A DNA stretch of 40,092 bases from Enterococcus thailandicus (GTDB taxonomy: Bacteria; Bacillota; Bacilli; Lactobacillales; Enterococcaceae), in the NCBI RefSeq assembly GCF_001886265.1, contig NZ_JXLE01000022.1:253-40344 (forward strand), written 5' to 3'. The notes under the pieces were generated by a model. That model worked only from the letters and a program-made list of their open reading frames with translations, made no database searches and was not told the DNA's origin. Position 1 is the stretch's first letter, and each line of letters opens with the position of its first letter. This document shows positions 1 to 8,755 of this stretch, one piece after another. A program made the position numbers and the translations under genes.

Positions 1-102
1 ATCTATATAGACAGAAAAACAGTTCATTGTTAAGTTGTTCCATAATAAATTCTCATTTTTAATGAAAAATGTTTGAAAAAGCGAGCGAAAAGTTGCTTTA
101 TC

Positions 103-111
103 TGCTATACT
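103..111 (+). promoter_or_regulatory. Extended -10 promoter of metK
   Basis: TGCTATACT gives a TGn extension plus a good -10 hexamer (TATACT, 106-111). No good -35 sits 16-18 bp upstream, as is usual for extended -10 promoters. Transcription would start near 118, just before the riboswitch aptamer. Confidence 0.6.
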
Positions 112-118
112 AATTTCG

Positions 119-184
119 TTGCAAGTTCCCGAGAGGATCCGTACGAACGGAGATGCCTTGTAACCGAATTTAACTAGGGGGAAT
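119..184 (+). promoter_or_regulatory. SMK-box (SAM-III) riboswitch
   Basis: The short leader carries the conserved SMK-box segments: GTTCCCGAGAGGAT (125-138), a small CCGT-ACGA-ACGG hairpin (139-150), then AGATGCCTTGTAACC (151-165), and a strong Shine-Dalgarno GGGGGAA (177-183) seven bases before the metK ATG. TTCCC (126-130) is complementary to GGGAA (179-183) inside the ribosome binding site, which is the known off-state pairing of this family. When S-adenosylmethionine binds, the Shine-Dalgarno is sequestered and metK translation falls. The class is assigned by recognising these conserved segments; no structure was computed. Confidence 0.93.
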
Positions 185-188
185 CACC

Positions 189-1382
189 ATGACAGAAAGA
201 CATTTATTTACCTCAGAATCTGTTTCTGAAGGGCATCCAGATAAAGTTGCTGATCAAATCAGTGATGCAATTTTAGATGCAATTTTAGCACAAGATCCAA
301 TGGCACGTGTTGCTTGCGAAACATCCGTAACAACCGGGTTAGTTTTAGTATTTGGAGAAATTTCGACTACTGCTTATGTAGATATTCAAAAAGTTGTACG
401 AGAAACAATTAAAGAAATTGGTTATACTCGTGCAAAATTTGGGTTTGATGGAGATACGGTAGCCGTTTTAGCAGCGATTGATGAACAATCACCAGATATT
501 GCTCAAGGTGTAAATGAAGCGTTAGAAATTCGCGAAGAAGACCAAAAAGATTTACTAGATGAGATTGGTGCAGGTGACCAAGGACTTATGTTTGGATTTG
601 CGGTTGATGAGACATCAGAATTGATGCCTTTACCAATTGCTTTAAGCCATCGCTTAGTTCGACGCCTTGCAGAATTACGTAAATCTAACGAATTAACTTA
701 TTTACGTCCAGATGCGAAATCACAAGTTACTGTAGAGTACGGAGAAGATGGTCAGCCTGAACGTGTTGACACAATCGTTATTTCGACACAACATGATGAT
801 GCAGTGGATAATGAAACAATTCATAAAGATGTAATTGAAAAAGTTATTAAGGAAGTTATTCCGGCAGAGCTATTAGATGATAAGACTAAATATTATATCA
901 ATCCTACTGGTCGCTTTGTTATCGGAGGTCCTCAAGGGGATGCTGGCTTAACAGGAAGAAAGATCATCGTTGATACTTATGGTGGTTATGCTCGCCACGG
1001 TGGCGGTGCGTTTTCTGGGAAAGATGCAACAAAAGTTGACCGTTCTGCAAGTTATGCTGCACGTTATATTGCAAAAAATATTGTTGCTGCAGGTCTTGCA
1101 AGAAAAGTTGAAGTTCAATTAGCTTATGCGATTGGTGTTGCACAACCTGTATCGATTTCAATCAATACTTTCGGCACTGGAACGCTACCGGAAGAAGATT
1201 TGATTGCTGCAGTAAGAGAAAACTTTGACCTTCGCCCAGCTGGTATTATCGAAATGCTTGACCTACGTCGTCCAATTTATAGACAAACAGCTGCTTATGG
1301 GCACTTTGGACGTACGGATGTTGATTTACCTTGGGAACGTACAGATAAAGTAGAAGCATTGAAAGCAACTTTAAGTAAGTAA
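189..1382 (+). CDS. metK: S-adenosylmethionine synthetase
   Basis: Methionine adenosyltransferase makes S-adenosylmethionine from methionine and ATP in the cytoplasm, releasing phosphate and diphosphate. The 397-residue product has the usual family length. It shows the N-terminal ATP/metal motif GHPDK near residue 15, GAGDQG in the first third, and the P-loop-like GGGAFSGKD near residue 270 after DAGLTGRK. The ATG is set by the Shine-Dalgarno that is also the switch element of the SMK riboswitch just upstream, so translation is under feedback control by its own product. It is a single-gene unit closed by an intrinsic terminator. Confidence 0.98.
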   Translation: MTERHLFTSESVSEGHPDKVADQISDAILDAILAQDPMARVACETSVTTGLVLVFGEISTTAYVDIQKVVRETIKEIGYTRAKFGFDGDTVAVLAAIDEQSPDIAQGVNEALEIREEDQKDLLDEIGAGDQGLMFGFAVDETSELMPLPIALSHRLVRRLAELRKSNELTYLRPDAKSQVTVEYGEDGQPERVDTIVISTQHDDAVDNETIHKDVIEKVIKEVIPAELLDDKTKYYINPTGRFVIGGPQGDAGLTGRKIIVDTYGGYARHGGGAFSGKDATKVDRSASYAARYIAKNIVAAGLARKVEVQLAYAIGVAQPVSISINTFGTGTLPEEDLIAAVRENFDLRPAGIIEMLDLRRPIYRQTAAYGHFGRTDVDLPWERTDKVEALKATLSK

Positions 1383-1390
1383 TAAAAAAT

Positions 1391-1433
1391 GCTGGAACGA
1401 TTATCTTTAAGATAGTCGTTCTGCTTTTTTTTA
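1391..1433 (+). terminator. Intrinsic terminator of metK
   Basis: GAACGATTATCT (1395-1406) pairs with AGATAGTCGTTC (1410-1421) with one G-T wobble, followed by a run of eight T after GC (1424-1432). Confidence 0.88.
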
Positions 1434-1466
1434 TGGTTTTATTCGTTGAATTATCTGAAATCATTC

Positions 1467-1495
1467 TTGTTTAAATAGATTTTATTTTTGATAAT
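1467..1495 (+). promoter_or_regulatory. Promoter for the MFS-esterase operon
   Basis: TTGTTT (1467-1472), a 17-bp spacer and GATAAT (1490-1495). The predicted start near 1502 leaves a very short leader beginning almost at the Shine-Dalgarno (1503-1509). Confidence 0.5.
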
Positions 1496-1515
1496 TGAAT
1501 ATGGGGAGGAAAAAA

Positions 1516-2991
1516 ATGAAAAAAGAAACAAATGTAACGTTGGTAACAATAGGCGTATTTATTGCTACATTTATGACGGCTATTGAAGGCACAATTGTAA
1601 CAACAGCAATGCCAACAATCGTTGGTTCACTACATGGAATGGAAATAATGAATTGGGTATTTTCAATTTATTTATTAACAAATGCCATGTTGACACCAAT
1701 TTATGGGAAACTAGCTGATAAAATTGGTCGAAAGCCAATTTTTATTTTTGGTACATTACTTTTTATTATTGGTTCTCTGTTCTGCGGGTTATCTCAAACA
1801 ATGATTGGATTGATCGCAGCACGTGCATTGCAAGGGATGGGCGCGGGAGCAATGATGCCTGTGGCTTTGACAATTATTGGTGACTTATATTCAATAGAAA
1901 AGCGTGCAAAAGTATTAGGATTGAACAGCTCTGCATGGGGAATCGCTAGTGTGTTTGGTCCTCTGGCTGGCGGTTTTATTGTTGATACGATTAGTTGGCA
2001 CTGGATTTTCTTTATTAATGTGCCAATTGGTATTGGATTGATGATACTGATTTGGGTTTATTTAAATGAACCAGCGATTGAACGTGAAGCAAAACCAATG
2101 GATGTTTTGGGAAGTTTGAGTCTGATGGCAACATTAGTGACCTTGTTACTTGGTTTTCAATTACTAGGTGATCAAGGATTTACAACGTTTGTTATTAGTT
2201 TGTTGATTGTTAGTGTTTTACTATTTTTCTTTTTTATCTGGGCAGAAAAGCGTGCAAAAGATCCTGTTATCATGTTGGAATTGTTTAAGAATCCATTGTT
2301 TGTGATTGTCAATTTAGCTGCTGCTTTAGCAAGTGGATTTTTGATGGGAATCGATGTATATATTCCAATGTGGATGCAAGGTGTTCTTGGTTTGAACGCT
2401 GCGATAGGTGGATTAGTTTTAGCGCCACTTTCCCTTGTTTGGATGGTAGGATCGTTTTTGGCGAGTCGATGGATGTCACAAATGTCAACTCATTGGGTGT
2501 TAAGAATTGGATTGTTGATTACGACTGTTGGTGGCACGTGGTTATACTTGATGCCTTTTGAAAGTAACTTTTTATGGTTCTTTGCAATTTCAACGATTAT
2601 TGGTGTCGGATTGGGAATTACGATGACGACTTCAACTGTTAGCGCTCAAAATAGTGTTCCACATGAACAATTAGGTGTGGCAACTTCATTTAATACGTTG
2701 GTGCGAACAATTGGTCAAACAGTTATGGTGGCAGTTTTTGGTTTATTGATGAACGCAGTTACTCAGAGAGAATTAGCAGCGAAACAACTAACTGATGATG
2801 CCGATATCATGAATAAATTAGTGAATCCTCAGACTGCTAAGCAAATTGATGCCACATTATTAGTTCCATTAAGAGAAATTTTATATGATGGATTACACAG
2901 CGTTTATTTTGCTGGTTTGCTTCTAGTCGTTCTTGCCTTAGCTTTAACATTCTTTGTACGCATTAAAAGTGGTAGAATAATAGAAAGTTAA
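1516..2991 (+). CDS. MFS multidrug efflux transporter (DHA2, 14 helices)
   Basis: Proton-coupled drug/H+ antiporter of the EmrB/QacA (DHA2) branch of the major facilitator superfamily, in the cytoplasmic membrane. The ATG at 1516 is chosen because GGGGAGG (1503-1509) sits six bases before it; a TTG at 1495 has no ribosome binding site and would place the real Shine-Dalgarno inside the gene. The product is then 491 residues. Motif A (GKLADKIGRKP, about 64-74) lies in the first cytoplasmic loop. The antiporter-type motif C (GIASVFGPLAGG, about 142-153) lies in helix 5. About 14 hydrophobic segments are visible, with the C-terminal half ending in a basic tail. The drug specificity cannot be read from sequence. 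An esterase gene follows after 18 bases. Confidence 0.9.
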   Translation: MKKETNVTLVTIGVFIATFMTAIEGTIVTTAMPTIVGSLHGMEIMNWVFSIYLLTNAMLTPIYGKLADKIGRKPIFIFGTLLFIIGSLFCGLSQTMIGLIAARALQGMGAGAMMPVALTIIGDLYSIEKRAKVLGLNSSAWGIASVFGPLAGGFIVDTISWHWIFFINVPIGIGLMILIWVYLNEPAIEREAKPMDVLGSLSLMATLVTLLLGFQLLGDQGFTTFVISLLIVSVLLFFFFIWAEKRAKDPVIMLELFKNPLFVIVNLAAALASGFLMGIDVYIPMWMQGVLGLNAAIGGLVLAPLSLVWMVGSFLASRWMSQMSTHWVLRIGLLITTVGGTWLYLMPFESNFLWFFAISTIIGVGLGITMTTSTVSAQNSVPHEQLGVATSFNTLVRTIGQTVMVAVFGLLMNAVTQRELAAKQLTDDADIMNKLVNPQTAKQIDATLLVPLREILYDGLHSVYFAGLLLVVLALALTFFVRIKSGRIIES

Positions 2992-3009
2992 AGAAGGTAG
3001 GCGAAAAAA

Positions 3010-3798
3010 TTGGCATTTATCCAAGCGAATATCTATTCCAATATATTAGAAATGGAAGTTAACCTAAATGTTATTCTTCCACAGCAAACGAAGAAAATAA
3101 TTGGCACAAGTACGCAGCAAAAAAACACAGATATCCCGGTGCTGTATTTATTACATGGGATGGGTGGTAACCATAGTGTCTGGGAGCGTCGATCATCTAT
3201 TGAACGTTATGCTGCAGAGTATGGTTTGGCTGTGATTATGCCGTCAACGGATTTAGGCTGGTACACAGATACGACATACGACATGAATTATTGGACGTTC
3301 ATTTCAGAAGAGCTGCCAGCTATTTGTCATGAATTATTTCCACAGTTGACAACAAAAAGAGAGAAAACATATGCTGCTGGGTTATCGATGGGAGGCTACG
3401 GCGCATTAAAATTGGGATTAGCTAAACCTGAAAATTTTGCAGCAGTGATTTCATTATCCGGAGCAGTTTCTGTGGGGAACCGAATGGATGATTTACTAAA
3501 GATTCGAAAGCAGTCTTTCTGGGAAGGAATCTTTGGACCACTAGATCAAATTGGAGGGTCGGTAAATGATCCAAAATTTTTACTGGATAAGTTAGTGACT
3601 AGTGGTAAACAAGTACCACGAATCTTTTTGGCTTGCGGGGAATCTGATTTTTTGTTTACTGCTAATCAGGAGATGGCTAAGGCAATCAAAGAAAATGGGT
3701 TAGCTGTTACGTTTGAACATGGACCAGGTGAGCATAACTGGATTTTTTGGGATGAATGGATCCAACGTGCGTTTGTTTGGTTATTTGAAGGACAATAA
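3010..3798 (+). CDS. Alpha/beta-hydrolase esterase (EstA/tributyrin esterase type)
   Basis: Cytoplasmic carboxylesterase of the esterase D/FrmB-like family, resembling the lactic acid bacterial tributyrin esterase EstA that hydrolyses short-chain acyl esters. The 262-residue product shows the oxyanion-hole segment LHGMGG (48-53), the nucleophile elbow GLSMGGYG with Ser126, an acidic candidate Asp213 in CGESDF, and His242 in GEHNW, completing a catalytic triad in the expected order. It starts with TTG, preceded by AAGGTAGG; no nearby ATG fits the conserved N-terminus. It lies 18 bases behind the MFS gene and shares its transcript and terminator. Whether it detoxifies ester compounds handled by the transporter is speculation. 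Confidence 0.88.
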   Translation: MAFIQANIYSNILEMEVNLNVILPQQTKKIIGTSTQQKNTDIPVLYLLHGMGGNHSVWERRSSIERYAAEYGLAVIMPSTDLGWYTDTTYDMNYWTFISEELPAICHELFPQLTTKREKTYAAGLSMGGYGALKLGLAKPENFAAVISLSGAVSVGNRMDDLLKIRKQSFWEGIFGPLDQIGGSVNDPKFLLDKLVTSGKQVPRIFLACGESDFLFTANQEMAKAIKENGLAVTFEHGPGEHNWIFWDEWIQRAFVWLFEGQ

Positions 3799-3850
3799 AA
3801 AAGAGCAAGTCAGTAATGTGGTGCCCACTACATTACTGGCTTGCTCTTTT
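3797..3850. terminator. Bidirectional terminator between esterase and tetR genes
   Basis: A long inverted repeat: GAGCAAGTCAGTAATGTGG pairs with CCACTACATTACTGGCTTGCTC (minor mismatches) around a short GTGC loop region. It is flanked by A6 on the left and T4 on the right, so it can terminate both converging transcripts. The tetR stop codon lies at the edge of the T run (3849-3851). Confidence 0.85.
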
Positions 3851-4505
3851 ATTGTAAAGTTTTGCTATATTCAAGACCAGCTAGGTAAATGGCCACATTA
3901 TTAAGGAACTCTTGTTTATTATCGGAAGTACGATGGGCATGAATATCTTCAATCAAACCAGTTAACTGATGTTCTTGAACATAAGTACGCATATATATAA
4001 CAGATTCTTTTAATAGCTCATTACCATTCATTACTTCATGCCGTAGTTTTTGTTCCTGCTGGTAATCCATTAATTGACCAATTAATAAATTATGCAAAGC
4101 CGAGATTGCTTGATGACTTTGTTGTAATGAAAAGTTTTGCTTGATGAGTAATTGAATCATCGTTTCTAAATGTTCCAGTCGACTAGGAAATGCTGGAACA
4201 GTATGAATTTCGATTTCAGCAGCACAAGGAAACTGAGAATAAAGATCATAATAGTTTTCCATAAACTGTAAAAGTTGTTGCTTCCATGGCAACGTTTCGT
4301 TGGGAACGACTAACGTCTCTTCAATTGTTTCTGCCATTTTTTGCAAGAGCTGTTGTTTATTTTTGAAATACCAATAAAGTGCAGGTGCCTGGACGTCTAG
4401 TTTTTTTGCTAGATTACGCATAGACAGAGCGGAGAATTCCTTTTTTTCTGCTAAAATCGCAAAGGCATTTTGAATAATTATTTTTTGGGAAAGCTTGGGT
4501 TCCAT
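3849..4505 (-). CDS. TetR/AcrR-family transcriptional regulator
   Basis: Dimeric DNA-binding repressor of 218 residues. The N-terminal helix-turn-helix spans about 27-46 (LSMRNLAKKLDVQAPALYWY), followed by FKNKQQLLQ; the combination of APALYWYFKNK and the C-terminal half is that of TetR proper-type regulators. The rest is an alpha-helical ligand-binding/dimerisation domain without recognisable ligand residues. AAGAGGT lies seven bases before the ATG. The gene is divergent from the two exporter genes at 4620 across a 114-bp gap, the usual arrangement of an efflux pump and its local, drug-responsive repressor. It probably controls its own gene and the exporters; the inducer is unknown. Confidence 0.88.
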   Translation of the reverse strand: MEPKLSQKIIIQNAFAILAEKKEFSALSMRNLAKKLDVQAPALYWYFKNKQQLLQKMAETIEETLVVPNETLPWKQQLLQFMENYYDLYSQFPCAAEIEIHTVPAFPSRLEHLETMIQLLIKQNFSLQQSHQAISALHNLLIGQLMDYQQEQKLRHEVMNGNELLKESVIYMRTYVQEHQLTGLIEDIHAHRTSDNKQEFLNNVAIYLAGLEYSKTLQ

Positions 4506-4540
4506 TTAATCGACCTCTTGTATTGCATTATTTTTTTAAA

Positions 4541-4557
4541 CATGGTAAATTGTTATG
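4541..4557. promoter_or_regulatory. Candidate operator in the tetR/exporter intergenic region
   Basis: CATGGTAAATTGTTATG is an imperfect palindrome (10 of 17 positions symmetric; outer CAT/ATG and central AATT). It lies at the predicted tetR transcription start and between the two divergent genes, a typical place for a TetR operator. Assigned by position and symmetry only. Confidence 0.3.
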
Positions 4558-4564
4558 CGGTCTT

Positions 4565-4594
4565 ATTTTACAGTGTTAAAGAGAGGCTGTCAAT
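4565..4594 (-). promoter_or_regulatory. Promoter of the tetR gene
   Basis: Read on the minus strand: TTGACA (4594-4589), an 18-bp spacer and TAAAAT (4570-4565). The -35 is a perfect consensus. Transcription would start near 4558, next to the candidate operator. Confidence 0.65.
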
Positions 4595-4619
4595 TTAACT
4601 AAAGGGGTGTATATAACAC

Positions 4620-6332
4620 ATGAATCTAATTTTAAGACATGCGAAGAAGTATAAAATGGCTGTCTTTATTTCATTGGTTTCCGTAGGGATTATGGTTGCG
4701 GCTACGTTGTGGCAACCAAAACTATTACAACAAGTACTTGAAGCTATTATTACAGAAGATAACGATGAAATGAAAACAATTGGTATCTATCTGATTGGCT
4801 TGGCTGTCCTAGGACTGCTTGCAGGCGTGACAAATACGATTTTTTCCGCTAGAGTAGCGCAAGGCGTAAGTGCGGATATTCGAGAAGAAGCATTTCGAAA
4901 AATTCAAACATTTTCATTTGGAAATATTGAGCAGTTTTCTGCAGGAAACTTGGTTGTTCGTTTGACGAATGACATCACGCAAATTCAAAATTTAGTAATG
5001 ATTTCTTTACAATCACTTTTTAGAATTCCATTTTTATTTATTGGTGCATTTATTTTAGCGATGATGACAATGCCTCAATTATGGTGGATCATTGTTGCAT
5101 TGATTGTTGCAGTAGTTATCATTACTGGACTTTCTTTTACAAGAATGGGTAAGCACTTTATGATTATCCAAGAGTTGATTGACAAAGTGAATAGTATTGC
5201 AAAAGAAAATCTCATGGGAATTCGTGTGGTCAAATCGTTTGTCCAAGAAAAGAACCAGCTAAAAACATTTACCAAAGTGAGTGATGAGTTAACTGAACAC
5301 AATATCATTGTAGGAACTTTGTTTTCAGTGATGATTCCTTCTTTCATGTTGGCAGCCAATCTAGCAGTAGTGGGTGCGATTTTCTTTGTGAGTGATTTGG
5401 CGAAAGATGATCCTACATTAATTGGTGGAATAGCTTCATTTATGAACTATTTGATGCAAATCATGATGGCAATCATTATTGGCGGCATGATGATGATGAT
5501 GACTTCAAGGGCTGCTGTTTCACTTAAACGAATCAAAGAAATCTTGGATACAGAGCCAGATTTAACTTATCTTGATGTACCTGAACAAAAATTAACAGGC
5601 TCTGTAACGTTTGACCATGTGTCTTTCCGTTACCCTGGTGATGACGAAGATACATTAAAAGATATTAGCTTTGTGATTGAACCCGGAGAAATGATTGGGA
5701 TTGTAGGTGCAACGGGTGCAGGTAAGTCAACTTTGGCACAATTGATTCCTCGACTATTCGATCCAACAGAAGGAACAGTTGAAGTTGGCGGTGTTGATTT
5801 GAAAAAGGTGAATGAAAAAAGTTTGCGTAAAACAGTTTCCTTTGTTTTACAAAAAGCAATTCTCTTTTCTGGAACAATTGCACAAAATTTGCGTCAAGGA
5901 AAAGAAGACGCAACAGAAAAAGACATGGAGCGTGCATCTAAAATTGCTCAGGCACAAGAATTTATCAGTAAATTAGCAGAGAGCTATGAAGCTCCTGTTG
6001 AAGAAAGAAGTAGTAATTTTTCTGGTGGGCAAAAGCAACGCTTATCTATTGCTCGTGGCGTAATTGGTGATCCTAAAATTTTGATTTTGGATGACAGTAC
6101 TAGTGCCTTGGATGCTCGTTCAGAAAAATTAGTTCGTGAAGCATTGAATCACGAATTAAAAGAGACGACGACAATCGTTATTGCACAAAAAATCGCGTCT
6201 GTGGTCAAAGCAAATCGAATTCTAGTATTAGATGAAGGTCGCTTAGTGGGTGAAGGTACACATGAAGAATTAGTTGCAAGTAATCAAGTGTATCAAGAAA
6301 TTTTTGAAACACAAAAAGGAATGGAGGAGTAA
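4620..6332 (+). CDS. efrA: Heterodimeric ABC multidrug exporter subunit, EfrA-like (degenerate-site half)
   Basis: Half-transporter (570 residues): six transmembrane helices in about 1-300, then an ATP-binding domain. Walker A GATGAGKS (363-370) and signature FSGGQ (467-471) are intact. The Walker B catalytic glutamate is replaced (ILILDD, Asp492) and the H-loop histidine is a glutamine (IAQK, Gln523). This is the pattern of the subunit that supplies the catalytically degenerate site in heterodimeric exporters such as EfrAB, LmrCD and BmrCD. The start ATG follows AAAGGGG by 12 bases. The partner gene begins four bases after the stop. The name efrA is by family likeness; another heterodimeric exporter pair is possible. 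Confidence 0.85.
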   Translation: MNLILRHAKKYKMAVFISLVSVGIMVAATLWQPKLLQQVLEAIITEDNDEMKTIGIYLIGLAVLGLLAGVTNTIFSARVAQGVSADIREEAFRKIQTFSFGNIEQFSAGNLVVRLTNDITQIQNLVMISLQSLFRIPFLFIGAFILAMMTMPQLWWIIVALIVAVVIITGLSFTRMGKHFMIIQELIDKVNSIAKENLMGIRVVKSFVQEKNQLKTFTKVSDELTEHNIIVGTLFSVMIPSFMLAANLAVVGAIFFVSDLAKDDPTLIGGIASFMNYLMQIMMAIIIGGMMMMMTSRAAVSLKRIKEILDTEPDLTYLDVPEQKLTGSVTFDHVSFRYPGDDEDTLKDISFVIEPGEMIGIVGATGAGKSTLAQLIPRLFDPTEGTVEVGGVDLKKVNEKSLRKTVSFVLQKAILFSGTIAQNLRQGKEDATEKDMERASKIAQAQEFISKLAESYEAPVEERSSNFSGGQKQRLSIARGVIGDPKILILDDSTSALDARSEKLVREALNHELKETTTIVIAQKIASVVKANRILVLDEGRLVGEGTHEELVASNQVYQEIFETQKGMEE

Positions 6333-6335
6333 TCA

Positions 6336-8105
6336 ATGACTGATTTAATTAAAGCAAGTAAATTTTTCTATCATTATTTGAAACGTTATAAATTCTCCTT
6401 TTTCTTTATCTTTGTGACAGTGATTATTGCTACTTACTTACAAGTGAAGGCTCCTCAATTTGTTGGGGAAGCTTTTCAGGAGTTAGCAAATTATGTCACA
6501 GGATTAATGCAAGGCGTTGATGATAAGAGCAAATTCATTGATATTATTTGGAAATTGTTGATTTTTTATGTTTTAGCAAGTGCTGCAAACTTTATTTATA
6601 GTATTTTATTTACGCAAGTAGTTGGAAAATCAACGAATAGAATGCGTATTGGTTTGTTTAATAAACTTGAAAAATTGACGATTCGCTTCTTTGATTCTCA
6701 TCAAGATGGTGAAATCTTAAGCCGTTTTACGAGTGATTTGGATAATATCCAAAATAGTTTGAACCAAGCATTGCTTCAAGTTATTACGAATGCAGTGTTG
6801 ATGATTGGTATTTTAATTATGATGTTTCGTCAAAATGTGGAGTTGGCATGGGCAACGATTGCTTCTACTCCTGTTGCCATCTTGATTGCGGTATTTATCA
6901 TTCAAAAAGCGCGAAAATATGTTGACTTACAGCAAGATGAAGTTGGTAAATTGAATGGTTATATGGATGAAAAAATCAGTGGGCAACGTGTAATCATCAC
7001 TAATGGGCTACAAGAAGAAACAATTGATGGTTTTCTGGAACATAACCAAACAGTACGTAAAGCAACTTATAAAGGTCAAGTGTATTCAGGTTTACTGTTT
7101 CCAATGATGCAAGGAATGTCGTTGGTTAACACGGCAATCGTCATTTTCTTTGGTGGTTGGTTAGCTTTAAATGGTGATTTAGAACGTTCAGTTGCATTAG
7201 GATTAGTAGTAACTTTTGTTCAATATTCACAACAATATTATCAACCATTGATGCAAATTTCTTCTGGCTACAGCATGATCCAATTAGCCATTACAGGTGC
7301 TAGAAGATTAAATGAAATGTTTGATGAACCAGAAGAAGTCAAACCAGTTGATGGGAAAGCATTTGATGGTGTTGAACAAGAATTAGCATTAAAGCATGTT
7401 GATTTTGGTTACAAACCAGATAATTTAGTTTTGAAGGATGTTTCGATTAATGTAAACAAAGGCGAAATGGTCGCTTTAGTTGGTCCAACTGGTTCTGGTA
7501 AGACAACGATTATGAACTTATTGAATCGTTTTTATGATGTCAATGATGGATCTGTTATGATTGATGGTACGGATATTCGTGAATTTGATTTAGATATGTT
7601 ACGTAAACATGTGGGGATCGTGTTACAGGAATCTGTATTGTTTTCTGGAACGATTCGCGACAATATTACGTTTGGTAAACCAGAGGCAACGGATGAAGAG
7701 GTCATCAATGCAGCGAAACAAGCCAATATCCATGACTTTATCATGTCGTTAGAAAAAGGATATGAAACGGAAGTCTCAGAAGAAAATAATTTATTTAGTA
7801 CAGGACAGAAACAATTGATTAGTATCGCACGAACAATTATTACGGAACCAAGTTTGTTGATTTTGGATGAAGCAACAAGTAATGTTGATACTGTTACAGA
7901 AGCAAGAATCCAAAAAGCAATGGATGAAGCAATCAAAGGGCGTACAAGCTTTGTTATCGCGCATCGTCTCAAAACCATTTTGAATGCCGATCGCATTGTT
8001 GTTTTACGTGATGGAGTAGTAATTGAAGAGGGCAATCATCATGAATTGCTAGCAGAAGACGGATTCTATGCTGAACTTTACCACAATCAATTTGTGTTTG
8101 AGTAA
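6336..8105 (+). CDS. efrB: Heterodimeric ABC multidrug exporter subunit, EfrB-like (catalytic half)
   Basis: Partner half-transporter of 589 residues with an N-terminal six-helix domain and a C-terminal ATPase domain. Walker A GPTGSGKT (383-390), Walker B with catalytic Glu512 (LLILDE) and His543 (IAHR) are all canonical. Its signature motif is altered to FSTGQ (487-491). In the head-to-tail dimer this weak signature pairs with the degenerate Walker B/H-loop of the first subunit. The hydrolytic site instead uses this subunit's Walker motifs with the intact FSGGQ of EfrA. The ribosome binding site GGAGG lies in the 3' end of efrA. Probably exports hydrophobic drugs or dyes from the membrane. 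Confidence 0.87.
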   Translation: MTDLIKASKFFYHYLKRYKFSFFFIFVTVIIATYLQVKAPQFVGEAFQELANYVTGLMQGVDDKSKFIDIIWKLLIFYVLASAANFIYSILFTQVVGKSTNRMRIGLFNKLEKLTIRFFDSHQDGEILSRFTSDLDNIQNSLNQALLQVITNAVLMIGILIMMFRQNVELAWATIASTPVAILIAVFIIQKARKYVDLQQDEVGKLNGYMDEKISGQRVIITNGLQEETIDGFLEHNQTVRKATYKGQVYSGLLFPMMQGMSLVNTAIVIFFGGWLALNGDLERSVALGLVVTFVQYSQQYYQPLMQISSGYSMIQLAITGARRLNEMFDEPEEVKPVDGKAFDGVEQELALKHVDFGYKPDNLVLKDVSINVNKGEMVALVGPTGSGKTTIMNLLNRFYDVNDGSVMIDGTDIREFDLDMLRKHVGIVLQESVLFSGTIRDNITFGKPEATDEEVINAAKQANIHDFIMSLEKGYETEVSEENNLFSTGQKQLISIARTIITEPSLLILDEATSNVDTVTEARIQKAMDEAIKGRTSFVIAHRLKTILNADRIVVLRDGVVIEEGNHHELLAEDGFYAELYHNQFVFE

Positions 8106-8150
8106 GAAGGAATGAAAGCATAACTATTTTTGACAGCTAGAGGCCATACA

Positions 8151-8191
8151 AAAAGAGAGTACAGCTATTTTTAGCTGAACTCTCTTTTTTT
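8151..8191. terminator. Bidirectional terminator between efrB and mnmM
   Basis: AGAGAGT-A-CAGCT (8154-8166) pairs with AGCTG-A-ACTCTCT (8173-8185) with one A-A mismatch. It is followed by a T7 run on the plus strand and preceded by an A run that serves the minus strand. The mnmM stop codon (8171-8173) lies inside the loop/stem. Confidence 0.85.
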
Positions 8192-8755
8192 CTTCTTTTT
8201 CTCAATGCAATAAAGGATGGGTGGCTGATTTTTTTGATTGATAAATTGATAAGTTAAAACGTTGTATTGCTCCTGTGACAATTGTTGGCAAAATTCTTGA
8301 ACCATGTCAAGTTCATTTTCTCCACCCGCATGTCCGTAGTAAACAACTAAAATCAATCGACCTTTTGGAACTAGACGCGCTAAGATCTCTTCCATTGCTT
8401 GCTTAGTTGTTTGTGGCAAAGTGATAATTTCTTTGTCGCTTTGTGGAAGATAGCCCAAATTAAAAATACCTGCTTTGATTGGCTGATTAATTGAAATTAC
8501 TTGGCCAAGGGTTTCATGACCTTGTAAAAATAAAGTAGTGCGCTCTGTTAAGTTGGCTGCTTTCAATTTTTCCTGAGTGGAATCAATAGCTTGTTGTTGG
8601 ATATCAAAACTATAAACATGTCCTGTTTTACCAATCAACTCAGCCATAAAAACGGTGTCGTAACCATTTCCCATTGTCGCATCAACCACTTGATCACCGG
8701 GTTGCAAAATTTCTTTTAATAAGGTGTGGCTAAAATGAAGCGCTGTTTGTAGCAT
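8171..8755 (-). CDS. mnmM: tRNA 5-aminomethyl-2-thiouridine methyltransferase MnmM (YtqB)
   Basis: Class I SAM-dependent methyltransferase of 194 residues in the YtqB family (Pfam rRNA_methylase), now known in Gram-positive bacteria as the enzyme methylating nm5(s2)U34 of tRNA to mnm5(s2)U34. The SAM-binding motif I is DATMGNGYDT (25-34), followed by the acidic end of strand 2 (YSFDI, about 48-52) and GIFNLGYLPQSDK, characteristic of the family. Its ATG directly abuts the stop codon of the upstream radical SAM gene, whose 3' end carries the Shine-Dalgarno AAAGGAG. That neighbour is the same as in Bacillus (ytqA-ytqB), which supports the assignment. The C-terminus is lysine-rich. Confidence 0.85.
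   Translation of the reverse strand: MLQTALHFSHTLLKEILQPGDQVVDATMGNGYDTVFMAELIGKTGHVYSFDIQQQAIDSTQEKLKAANLTERTTLFLQGHETLGQVISINQPIKAGIFNLGYLPQSDKEIITLPQTTKQAMEEILARLVPKGRLILVVYYGHAGGENELDMVQEFCQQLSQEQYNVLTYQFINQKNQPPILYCIEKKKKKREFS

Noticed and set aside
1495-1515. Upstream TTG start for the MFS gene
   Set aside because: It would put the strong GGGGAGG ribosome binding site inside the gene and has none of its own.
7532-8035. 167-codon minus-strand open frame
   Set aside because: It lies antisense to the conserved ATPase domain of efrB, has no ribosome binding site and resembles no protein; it is a shadow of the real gene.
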